NCBI GenBank assembly: GCA_018398585.1
Contig: JAGTTD010000010.1
Span: 2,621,501 to 2,685,500 of the forward strand
Source of the DNA: Simmondsia chinensis
Taxonomy: Eukaryota > Streptophyta > Magnoliopsida > Caryophyllales > Simmondsiaceae
Length of the DNA: 64,000 bases
Reading direction: 5' to 3'
Of this stretch, positions 1 through 10,438 are shown piece after piece. The notes under the pieces are model-generated. The model had not been told where the DNA came from. It saw nothing but the letters and a program-made list of their open reading frames with translations, and did not search any database. How positions within the stretch are numbered: the stretch's first letter is position 1; the number at the start of each line of letters is the position of its first letter. A program made the position numbers and the translations under genes.

Positions 1-605
1 AGTATACATAATGGTCTATGAATTAATAAACAATGACTCAAATATCTTTTCTGTATGACTTGACTTGGCTGTAGGGTTTAGAAAGAGACATCTTTTGCAG
101 CTGGTTTGATTGTTCATCCTGCAAATTACAAATGAAGTTACCAGGAAAGCCTAGACATTTAATTCAAGAGTAAGTAAAATGGAATGCTGGCTGACAGTAT
201 AATTTCTCTAACCTTATTGAAGTATAGAATCATTCTTAAATTTTTAAGTATGTGGAACAGTTAATTTTTTGATATAGTATTAGAGCCATTAATCGAGAAG
301 TCGTTAACGGTCTCCACTCATAATAATTTCAACACGAGATATGAGGCAAGTCTGCACACTATCCATACTTTGAGTCCGAAAGGGCAGTCACTTGAGAATA
401 TTTAGAGTGTAAAACCAGTCATGTGTCTCTACACCTAAGCTTAAAATGAGTTTAAAATTCATCTAGGAGACTTAAAAACCGAGTTCACAAGATGAGGGCT
501 CAATGAGTAAATACCAAGTGCACAGTAATGGTCATTAAAGAAATTGCCAGTGAAGTTTCCGGGAAGCCTGAAGTATCTGATTCAAGTGCCACAACCCAAG
601 GGTTA
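1..605. other. Non-coding, no gene seen
   Basis: AT-rich sequence without a supported open reading frame. From about 280 onward it reads like the internal side of the LTR remnant described next, but no coding domain can be recognised. Confidence 0.4.
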
Positions 606-1154
606 GTGACGGGGATATTCACGAACCTAGGCTCGTGATGGTGAAATAAAGGTTAGATGAGGAAGAGAAATAGACTTAAGATGAGAAATGAGAAGAAATT
701 AGAGATGAAGTTAGAGAAAAGAAGAGAAGGAATTAGGAAGAAGAAGAGAGTTTAGAAGATAGAAATGAAGGGAAGAGGATAAAGAAGTTAGAAGTAGAAG
801 TTAGAGAATAGAGGAAGAGGAGGGGACAGTTGGAGTAGAGAGAGGGAAATGGTTTTTTGAATTTTTTGCTTCATTTTTTTCCATGGCAAAATACAACAAG
901 CATTACAAGGTATTTATAGACTTTTGGGGCCAAGACATCCAACCACCCCTATTCCTTAGACCCTATTTTAATTAATACAATTACATCATTACAAACTTAA
1001 GTTACCTTTTCCCTCCTAAACCGGCTCCCTCCAATTCCTAATTTCAAATTTTAAACTAATTTAACTTAACTAATTTTTACAATTTTACATTACATAATCG
1101 TTACAAAAAACCAAACGCAAGAAAATAGCTGTTCGACTTCCTCGGGTCGTGACA
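606..1154 (-). mobile_element. Ty3/gypsy-type LTR remnant
   Basis: Read on the minus strand from 1154, the sequence starts TGTCACGACCCGAGG, a start seen in many plant gypsy LTRs. It has a TATA-like CTATAAATACC near 910, followed by a long pyrimidine-rich stretch (purine-rich on plus, about 660-840) that looks like R/U5 and leader. No gag or pol follows and no second LTR is visible, so it is a solo or truncated LTR. The inner boundary near 606 is uncertain. Confidence 0.5.
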
Positions 1155-2555
1155 TCAAGGGAAGAGAAAGCATTAAGGATTGCTAGGAAATGATTCTAAT
1201 CCTACTTTTGGATTTATACAATATACTTCACAACCTTCTATTACTTGTGAGATCTATTGATTGATCGATTGTGTTGATTGAATTTCAGCATGAGAATCAT
1301 TTGGTTCCCATCAAACTCTATATATAGAGGTGGCAAAATTATATTACGAACCAAGCACTGAAATCATCTCTCCCTTTCAATCTTTCTCTCTTTTCTTTTA
1401 ATTTTAGTATTTTACAGCTTTATTGTAGTTCCAATAAATTTTCTATTATAGATCATATCACAATCAGACAGCAAACCAATCAACAGTTAATCATTCAATT
1501 ACTCAACAACGCCCATGCAATTCAACTCAGAAACCAAAGATGAATCCAAAACCGAAACTAACAGCGAAGAATCACAGCATTTAGGTGGGATGGATCAATG
1601 GGGGCATCGAGCAACGATGATAGATAATATTAGTCTTAAAAGCGGGTGATAATTGTGGGCAAGTTATGATGTTTAGTGGGTTGCCTTGTTGGTAGAGGTA
1701 GACTAAAGTGGCGGCAAAACTACGGTAGACGATGGATGTGGACAAGTGAGATGAAATTATAAAGGTGGCAAATCATGTTGCTGGCCACACTATTCGGTGC
1801 TGATGGGAGTGCACTATATGGTGGTAGCGGTTTATAATAGTGATTCATGATAGATGAAGTGGTTGCTATGGGCAAAGGGCAGTGATGAGTTATAACAGTT
1901 AGGAGTTAAATCATAATAATGACTAGTCATAATGGTGGAAGGTGATGAATGCAGCCATCCATTGTAGAAGATTTAGGCCGAACATAGTCTTTTGGAAACA
2001 TATTTTTGAAATAAATTGTGAAAGGGATCCAATTTTACTTATTTTTTGCATAATTATAAAATAACTTTTTAACTTCTTATTTAAGTTGTAAAAAAGACGG
2101 AAAAAGATATTTTATATTAACCACATACAACCCTTGTAGTCAACTAAATTTTTTTCATCATTAAAAAAAAAAAAAAGCAGTCTTGCGGATTCTCCATCGA
2201 ACTTTTTCAATTTAGGAATGCTTTTTCTTTATAGCTAGAAAATGTTAAAATCTGAATGCCATTAGTAATGTTTTGCAAATTTATGAAATGTCAACTTCGG
2301 TATGGTTTTAAAAACAATTGTCTATTTTTAATATTTTAATTTTTTGGCAAAATATTGTCAATATTTTCCTATATTTGAGTGAATTAAAAATACACAAAAA
2401 AAAAAAGAAAAATTATCACCAACCTAAATTATTATTGTTCTAAACCAAAAAAAAGGTATAAACATAAACAACATTAGATAATTCTTTAATTGCTAAAATT
2501 CTTTTAATTAAAATTGTCCACATTCTCCATAACATAGTAATTCTGGTATTAAACT
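1155..2555. other. Non-coding, possible promoter-like remnant
   Basis: No supported gene. Around 1315-1460 a TATATATAG motif is followed by a CT-rich stretch and TTTTAGTATTTTACAG, resembling the R/U5 end of a decayed LTR or an old promoter. The next ATG opens only a short frame. A G-rich stretch at 1580-1980 is unexplained. Confidence 0.3.
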
Positions 2556-4182
2556 TTTTTACTTATTACATGAGATGTTAGACTCGGAATATTAATTAGG
2601 CTACCTACACCCAAATTCCAGGCCCTTCGTTGACGAAAGCTCTTGTGACATTGAGTTTTTATTGGTGTACCCACACCCCAATAATTAGGTCTTGTATTTG
2701 TAGTTCATCTTTATTATCTTTCAAATGTTAGTGACTGCTGAGAGTAGTGTTGTACCTTCCTACTTGAAAAAGAAAATTAAACTTTTTTGCTACTTCCAAA
2801 GATCTACGCTCGCGCTCTGTATATGTTCTCCAATATAGACATTGCACATTGCATTGCATTGAAAAGATCTTTTCTTACGTGTTATTATTGCATCAATGCC
2901 TTAAACGAGACATTATTTTAATATTTTTATAATTAAAATTGATACTCAATATCGGTATAAAATTGACAAAAAAATGCAAAAAATATCGAAATAGGGGGGA
3001 GGGTGTGGGGAGCATGCTTCAAACGAGGTACAAAGGGCATCAACAATATATGCAACACTTGAATTTTGAAGGGTGGAAAAACCTTTGATCAACATGCATA
3101 GTGGCTACCTCTGTTAATAAAATTTGCGTATAACACACATTTAGATATGTATCTATACTATCACGTTTAATAAGCTCATTTATATATTGTTGTCAATAGT
3201 ATAGCAAAATAAACATTTTTTAGTATTAACAGTATAACATATGTTTTACAACACGTATCCGTATTTTTCCTTTTAAAAATGTAATAATTGAAAGTAGTCA
3301 ATACCTACAGCTAATTTTTGTATCCATATTCTATATTTGGCGTAGTTTATTACTTTAGCTTCTAAATTATTAATCGTACCATATCATTTATTATGCGTTA
3401 TGTTTTTGTTATTGCTATTATGACTAACATTAGTTTTTATTTTTATAAGTCAATGAATACTATTAACCAACATTTTCATGTATATACATGAATAATACAT
3501 GTATGTATAAGATTCAATTTAATTTTCGTACTGTAATTTGCTAACAAAGGTGGCTACTCCATACGCTTTTACCAGTTAATGCACACTCTCCTTCAACCAG
3601 AAAAACGCCAAAGAAACACAAGATAGAATACATAACTAATTTACAACAATTTATAACAAAAATATAGCCGTTAGCGACTTACTAAAAATACAAATACAAA
3701 AAATATCTTTACGAATACAAGAAAATATCTGTAATATGATTCATCCCCAAAAAGATTCAACTTGACTCCAGATCACGACCGTTTTTGGGTGTTTAGAAAT
3801 TTTCCTGCAAAATGAAATTCCTGGAAGCAGCAAACATCAATTCATAGAGAAGGACATGTGAATTAAGATAACACAAGGAAAATATAATCCAAAGTAAATA
3901 ATTTTTTTATTGTTGATTCAAAAAACAGTATATATATATTTTTTTATAGGTCATGGTTGCAGATAATTAAAGGTTTCTTTGTACCATTGGTCCTTGTATT
4001 TTTTTTAATTGAGTCAATTTAATTTTTATACAATTGATATTATTTCAGTTAAACTTAAACTCTATATAACCGTTCACCAATTTCTGAACAACCAATCCAC
4101 GTTGGAAACATATGAATTAATATTATAATTTCCGCTAGACATTAACATAAAATTCAAAATTGGACTAGATTTTAAAAAAGAC

Positions 4183-4273
4183 TACAACAACAACCACCCA
4201 GTGCCTCATAGAGGCTCCAGTGGCAGCCTTACCCCTATAGGGGTGCTAACCTGAAAATAGGTCGTTTTTGAGG
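4183..4273 (+). mobile_element. Au-like SINE, internally deleted
   Basis: CAA-rich head, then CAGTGCCTCATAGAGGCTCC, CAGCCTTACCCCTATAGGGG and a GGTCGTTTTTGAGG tail, the recurring landmarks of the SINE copies in this window. The central promoter-like part is missing. The same insertion exists in unit B (41,441-41,557), so it predates the duplication. Confidence 0.75.
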
Positions 4274-4716
4274 AAATAAAAAAAGGACTAATGACGTAAA
4301 TAAAATTTGATTTAGATTTGGATATTTATTAATTCAGAGGAACATTTAAAAGGAGCAATAGGAAAAAAAATTTTGAGTAGATAATAAAAAAAATAGAGTA
4401 TCACAAGAAACTTCACAACTGTCATGAATCAGAATGCAAAGAAACAAATTCATAACCATTACCTTTATATGTACTGCATGGAAGCTGATACAATTTCATG
4501 CATATATTGATGATTCAATTTCACGAATACTCAGTTCAGATTCCCCTGTGACAAAACATGATAGAAAAGTAACTCCACAGTAAATTAATGTTAACCAAAA
4601 ATAAACATTTAAAAGAAGGAATAATAGGCAAATAAAAGTTGAAGTTCAATACCTGCAGATTGGGAGGAATAGAAGAAATCCTCTTTAGAGAAGGCATATA
4701 TGAGCCCAAAATTAGT

Positions 4717-7700
4717 TTAATCATATACAAAAATATCATGAATGTGTCGAATTTGGGGCCAATCCTCAGCATCAGGTTCCTTGCATGACTTCGTCAAGTG
4801 CGGACAGCCACCTATTTCGAGTCGTTTCAAAGAGGTGAGGTCCCTCATCGCCTCAGGCAGTGATTTCAATCTTCTGCAACGAACAATTTCAAGACGTTGA
4901 AGGGATTTCATGCCACTAATCCACTCAGGTAGAGCTGTTAACTCCACATTCTCGATTTCAAGGGACTGGAGGAAGGACAAACACTGGAACCCTTTTGGGA
5001 GATTCTCCACCCTATGCAAAACATGTAATCTCAGAGAACGAAGGCAGCAACCTAGAGACTCCCATGGCAACATGCCATCATCTCCATCTTCATCCATCAA
5101 AGTCAACTCGTTACAAAAATGGATTCTTAAAGTCTCCAATGTCGTGAGGTGTTCTAAGCCTCCTGCATTAAGAGTCTTTAATTTCTCGCATCCGTAGATA
5201 CCTAAAGAGTTTAGGGAAGACAATCTTTGGAAGACCAGCGGCCCAACGGTTGACAATCTCTCTATCTCATGATCCTCATGTACTGATAGAGAAGAAAGGT
5301 TCTGAAGAGACCCCTCCGGCAGAGACATCAAACACTTTGCACTATTAATGGTCAGATTTTTCAACATGGATAAATTAGACATGGTCACTACATCAACTGT
5401 CTCCTCTTTTAAAAAGGATAGCTTGTCATTAAAGTGCTGCAACTGTAAGCTCACCACACATGGACACATAGGCATGGATATCAAATTAGGGCAATCAAAT
5501 ATTTCTAATTTTGAAAGACGAGGAAAGAATGGGTAAGATTGTACAGAACGATCCTCCCCTTGCTCATCTCCCAAAACTCCTGCTTCTTTGACTTCACTCC
5601 ACCAGCCCCTCAAGTTGGACAAGCCATCAAGTCTGAGAACCTCAAGGGATAGAAAGAATAATGTCAAATATGGACTGGACTTGGAGCAAGCACTCATGTG
5701 CTCCATGTACAAGATTGACAACCCCATAAGTGTAAGCCTTTTAAGGTAAGGAAGTTTATGCAGTGACGGGAGATATTCCAGTACAAAACAATTTTTGAAA
5801 CTTATCTCTACAAGATTCGGTAGCAAAAATTCTAAGTTGTTTAGAGGCAACCAACTTGGAAGATTCTTGCCGTCATACAAATGCACCCTAAGCGATCTAA
5901 GATTTGGATGGGGTTGTAAGTCCTCCAATAATGCTTCGTGTCGTTGATGCCATTGTCTACTTGAACACCGACAATTTATGCATAGTCCCATTATATGTTG
6001 CTTGCTCCTCAAATCAGCACCCATGGATTTTTCTACATGATATAAGTTCCCAAGAATCGTAATTGTGAGTTCACCTTTGAGATGTTGAAGCCCTTTTAGA
6101 TCTTGTAGATGACCAACATCACATGACTTTGAACTGGAATTAGAATCGCTCACAATAAACATGGACAGCATATGAAGGCTACTTAAAGAACCCAATCCCG
6201 GAGGCATACACTCTAATGCTGAACAACCAGTTATATCCAATTGCCTCAGGCTAAACAACCTATTAAATTTTTTTGGTAACTGCTTGAGGCGATAACATTG
6301 ACGTAATAGTAACGTCTGCAAGTTCCATAGTTTTGTAATGGACTCTGGAATACTCCCGAAAGAATTCTTAGACAGGTCTAGATATCGTAGATGTATTAAT
6401 TTATCGAACGAGCTTGGAAGACTTGAAAATAGAAAATTACTTAAATCCAATGCTCTTAGGCCATTGCAATGTGTTGTTACCAGGTCTACCTTCTTTGCTA
6501 TCGGGAGAGACCAATAGATTTCTCGAGATTCGGAGGGCGCAAAACCACATGAGAAGTGACGAAATTTTTTCAAGTTCACCGTTGGTCGCTGCTCCATACA
6601 GAGAATGCCCTCATTTTCAGCTACAGTTATAGCAAGATTGTGCAAGAGATGATGAATCTTGACTGATTTAATTCCATTCCATTCACCTATCTCGATATCT
6701 TGGAAAAAACATCTTTCTAACAAAATTCCAAAATACTCCTCACCCTAATCCTCTAAATCCTCATTATATGAAGGTGTAATAAAACCTTCAGCCATCCAGA
6801 GATTGATCAGTAAATCCTTTTTAATGACATAATCCTCAGAAAATATTGCGCAATAGGCAAAGCAATGCTTTAATGTGCCAGGAAGGTGGTAATAACTACG
6901 CTTCAAGGTCGTAAGTATGTCACCATCCTCTTGTTTTATAGCTGCTAGGTCATTATTTTTGAACAAGACCCATTTACGCTTATCCTGTCCATACAAAAGG
7001 CTTCCTATCATCCGTATTGCAAGGGGAACATTGACACATTTTTTAATAATCTCTTTCCCGATCTCTAAAAGTTCAGCATCTCCTCTTAATTGTTCTTGGC
7101 CAGATCCGAATGCCATTTTCTCAAATAAACACCAAGAGTGTTCCGGAGAGAGACCTTGCAATTCATACATCGGATAGTCTCCCATAACTTTAGCCACCTT
7201 CTTAGATCGTGTTGTCACCAAAATCCTACTTCCCCTCCCAACACCGACCAACAATCCTTTAAATTCTAGCCATCGATTACGATTCTCATTCCATACATCA
7301 TCCAAAACAAGTAAAATTCTCTTTCCATCTATCTCCTTTTGCAATTGCTTATGCAATTGGTCTCGACCAAGGTCCTCAGGCTTCTTGTTAATTGTAGAAA
7401 TTATAATTCTTTTCATCAATGATTCTAGATCAAAATCCTCAGAGACACATACCCACAACTTTGTTATAAACTCGCTCTTAACCCTTTCATCATTAAAGAT
7501 AAGTTGAGCTAGGGTCGTTTTTCCCAAATCTCCAATCCCTACTACAGAAATACAAGATAAATTCTCTTCTGTCAGATTATTGGAGTCTAACAACATGTCA
7601 ATCACCGCCTTCTTGTCATCATCCCTCCCAACTACAGCTTTATCATTAACAAAAGATTGAGTATCCCTCCTTCTGATGGGCATAATTTGTTCACTCATAA

Positions 7701-8124
7701 CAGTATACCCTGTATTTCCATAATTTTGTCTCTCTTTGGCAATATCATCCAACCGCTTCATTATGTCATCGATCTTGTGGGATATACGCAGCAGTTTGCA
7801 AGAAGGGCAAAAACCACGCACCTTCTTAAGGAATTTGTTAGGATTACGAATCTGTTGCTGCTGAGAAAGAGTGTTGAATGCATCAAGCACATCTTCAGCT
7901 TCATAGACAGCCTCTTGGAGCTTCTTGAGCCAATCACGCTCAACATGTAAAAGCACTCCCCTCTCCTTTGCATCTCGGCATACAGCATTGATGGCAGAGA
8001 GGATGCTTCGAAGCTTATTGATCTTCGTCTCAACACCCAACTTAGTTGCAAAATCTCGTAGGGTGCGAGAATCAACCATTGAAATGAGGGTTCGAACAAC
8101 AGTGAATATTGTCCCAGGATCCAT
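4717..8124 (-). pseudogene. CC-NB-ARC-LRR (CNL) resistance gene, decayed
   Basis: CNL proteins are intracellular immune receptors that exchange ADP/ATP through NB-ARC and read pathogen effectors through the LRRs. This copy is intron-less in its coding part, about 1135 codons, and closely matches the intact paralogue at 42,001-45,405. The start is taken at 8124 (MDPGTIF), as in the paralogue. The CC domain with EDVLDAF, kinase-2 LLVLDDVW, RNBS-B and a long LRR region to 4717 are all readable. Three defects are visible. A TAG at 6745-6747 replaces the paralogue's AAG (Lys) between RNBS-D and MHD, with the frame unchanged beyond it. The P-loop reads GIGDLGKTT, an Asp codon (7528-7530) replacing Gly. 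The MHD-equivalent reads IHH instead of IHD (6649-6651). If translated, the product would stop near residue 459 without MHD or LRRs. I infer a non-functional gene; stop readthrough cannot be excluded from sequence alone. Confidence 0.9.
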
Positions 8125-8214
8125 GGTTCTATGCTTAAAATAAAAACGATCAAGAAAAAAATACAGGAGAATCAATCACCAAAATTAATAGGTGTAGTGC
8201 ATGAACTATGCCAG

Positions 8215-8231
8215 TGAGTAAATATATAATG
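8215..8231 (-). promoter_or_regulatory. TATA region of CNL copy A
   Basis: Minus strand ATTATATATTTACTC lies about 100 bp upstream of the CNL start and is conserved in the paralogue at 45,511-45,523. About 35 bp further upstream a 572-bp insertion (8283-8854) has split this promoter, while the other copy is uninterrupted. Confidence 0.55.
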
Positions 8232-8282
8232 AATTGCATAAAATGATCATTGAAACAAATTAAATTATTTACCATTTTGCCC

Positions 8283-8854
8283 GGCTTCCACTGGTCAGTG
8301 GGGTGGAGTATAATATATATATACATATATCCTCCCCCCCCCCCCCCCTTCCTTCGGGCGGAGCCATTATTCAAAATAGCACAAAAATAAAAGAATATTT
8401 TTTAAACTAGTTTTTTTAAAAATATATTTTCTTAAATGGCATTTATATCATCATTTGACTTTTTTAATTTTTAATTTTACTTTTTTTTACTTTCTTATTT
8501 TATTTTTAATATATATATATAATTTTTTTAATTTATAATACTTTCTTAATCACAACAAAAAAATTAAATTAAATTAACTTATTTATTAAATATTTAGATT
8601 AAATTTTTGTATAAATAATTTTATCTAAAATTTAATAAATAATTAAGTTTAATTTATTTATTATAATACATAAAATATTATAAATTTAAAAAATATAAAT
8701 GTAGTAAAAAATAAAAAAAATAAAAAATGATGACATGGATGCCATTTGAAAAAATATTTTTAAAAAAAAGTTAGTTTAGGAAATATTTTTTATTTTTGTG
8801 CTATTTTAGAAAATGACTTCTGGTGTCTGTTGTGATAAAAAAAAAAGAAAAGAA
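8283..8854 (+). mobile_element. Retroposed insertion with 16-bp target duplication
   Basis: The 16-bp direct repeat ATTTACCATTTTGCCC is perfect at 8267-8282 and 8855-8870. The intact paralogous site (about 45,565-45,580) has it once, so the interval is an insertion. It ends in an A-rich tail (8835-8854). A long exact duplication plus an A-rich 3' end is typical of LINE-driven retroposition. The body has a poly-C run (about 8333-8348) and a long AT-rich palindrome (8372-8808). It matches no coding sequence I recognise. Confidence 0.75.
8372..8808. repeat. MITE-like palindrome
   Basis: The left arm begins CAAAATAGCACAAAAATAA and the right arm is its reverse complement with few differences. Further matching segments (AAATGGCAT near 8440 against ATGCCATTTG near 8740) extend the arms far inward. 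The element is very AT-rich, about 437 bp, with no coding capacity. It lies wholly inside the retroposed interval. Confidence 0.7.
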
Positions 8855-9267
8855 ATTTACCATTTTGCCCTTCTGTAGATATTTTACATTTGTTTGTGTT
8901 GATCAATCACCAACTACTAAGGTTTATTTATTACCTAGGTATCATAAGCTTTTAAAACTTTATAACTTTCATTTTATGTCAAAATTGGGTGAATTTTTAT
9001 CAGAGTTCGGCAGTGTTTCACACAAAATTAATACTAATATGATATATGATTATGACAAAATGCATTATTTGTGTTAGTATTTTCAACAAAAAATTATAAA
9101 TATTCATTGGATTCCAACATAATCAACCTGTATATTTTCAAAATCTTATATTACATTAGGATTTTCCAACGAACTTTACTCAATACTGATGGAGCATGCC
9201 TATACACTGTTAGGATCATGATCCACATTAGTACTTTCCAACAAAAATTAACCGATTATCGACAGAA

Positions 9268-9345
9268 GATACAACAATATCAACAACAACAAAAAATCAA
9301 GTGCCTGAAAGAGGCTTCTGTTAAAATAAAATCTTGATAGGGGTG
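9268..9345 (+). mobile_element. Au-like SINE fragment
   Basis: CAACAACAAC head followed by AAGTGCCTGAAAGAGGCTTC and a degraded body. The orthologous decayed copy is at 46,005-46,075 in unit B. Confidence 0.55.
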
Positions 9346-9589
9346 ATATATACACAGCTTTACTCCAATCAACAGAGAATACATGATTAAAATTTTCAAA
9401 TTTGAAATTACCTCAATAATTTAAATAAAAAAAAGAAAAAAAATTTAAGCCCTATAGTATCTTTTAACATTCTGTTTTTGGTCAAAAGTATCTTTATCCA
9501 AAGTATCTTTATCAAAAGTTTTCTAAAATGTAATATATCTTGCCTAACTCTTGTTCTTTTCCTAATGTAAATGAGATTTAATTTGTGAC

Positions 9590-10175
9590 AATAATAAACC
9601 TAATACCCGAAAAGTTTGCGTCAAGGCAGAGTTTAGGGATGAAATATATACAATCTTACTCCTGCATAGTACTAGCCTAAAGGGAGGTTTTAGTACGGGA
9701 GTGCCTCCTCCATACAAATATCCGCCACCCAAATCCATACCCATAACCACCAAACTACGGGCCACAGGTATAAAATGGATACCCATACGCATCCTAGTGG
9801 GTACAAACCCATACCTATACCCCCGGGTATCCGTTGCCCGCCCTAATGTAGCTACCAAACGATTATTTATGACTGCCTATATTAATTATTTAATATTATT
9901 TTTAAGAATTCAATTATATTTTGTTATAATACTAATAAATAATTTACATAATTTTATTTAAGCACATATTTTTTTTATATTTCAAAGTTAAATAGATACA
10001 AAATGAAATTGATATAAGGCGGAGCAAGAAGGAGCAGGTACAAAACTACACCCATACCTGCCCCATGCCGAGTACAGATTCCTCACTCAAGGCGGGTACC
10101 ATTGGTAATAGGGTTTACCCGTCTCATTGCCAAACCTAGAAGTTGTTTACAACAGCCTCCTACCTGAAATTTGAT
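9590..10175 (+). mobile_element. Au-like SINE, interrupted
   Basis: Degraded SINE landmarks (AAGGCAGAGTTTAGGG, a TATACAATCTTACTC body, AAAGGGAGG) run to about 9700. The tail (GTTGTTTACAACAGCC) resumes near 10,141. The uninterrupted copy is at 46,360-46,535 in unit B, so the middle 440 bp are a later insertion. Confidence 0.55.
9700..10140. repeat. GGGTA-rich non-autonomous element(s)
   Basis: Rich in variants of CCATACC and GGGTAT, with segments such as CGGGTATCCGTTGCCCGCCC and a right edge reading GTCTCATTGCCAAACCTAG. It is absent from unit B. A related sequence lies at 57,848-58,052. It has no coding capacity. I infer a small non-autonomous DNA element; superfamily not established. Confidence 0.5.
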
Positions 10176-10438
10176 CTGCATTTAGTGAAATCAAGTTGGA
10201 AATTTCAATTCTATGCTTTTAATGATTCCGTGGAGCATATTGCTTGATTTGTGATCACAGGAAAATTTTAAATAAATAAAAAATGAGTTGACATTATGTT
10301 TATTAATTAAACAAATAGACAATTTTGTTTTCCAATGGCAACGAGCGCACGACTTCCTCATAAATAGAGATATCGATGCTAGAAAAAGCATGAACTTCTA
10401 ATCAATGACCTCGTGCTTAAAATCAAGAGCGTCATTCC

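Larger units (their letters stand above)
2556..10438. repeat. Duplication unit A (CNL gene plus flanks)
   Basis: This block is colinear with 38,151-46,813 (unit B). Shared landmarks in order: the intergenic stretch starting GTGTTATTATTGCATCAATG (2879 versus 38,153), a SINE (4183 versus 41,441), the CNL gene, a conserved TATA region, two further SINEs (9268 and 9590 versus 46,005 and 46,360), and a final stretch ending in AATCAAGAG (about 10,425 versus 46,790). The blocks differ by indels. A has insertions at 8283-8854 and about 9700-10,140. B has extra DNA at about 39,127-39,395, 39,525-40,620 and 38,460-38,690. The edge at 10,438 abuts the hAT element. Confidence 0.85.

Noticed and set aside
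4910..5197. Plus-strand ORFs over the CNL genes (also 5348-5536, 6414-6632, 6917-7177, 7657-7950 and the matching set at 43,619-45,231)
   Set aside because: They are antisense shadows of the conserved CNL coding sequence. Their occurrence in both copies follows from the gene's own conservation.
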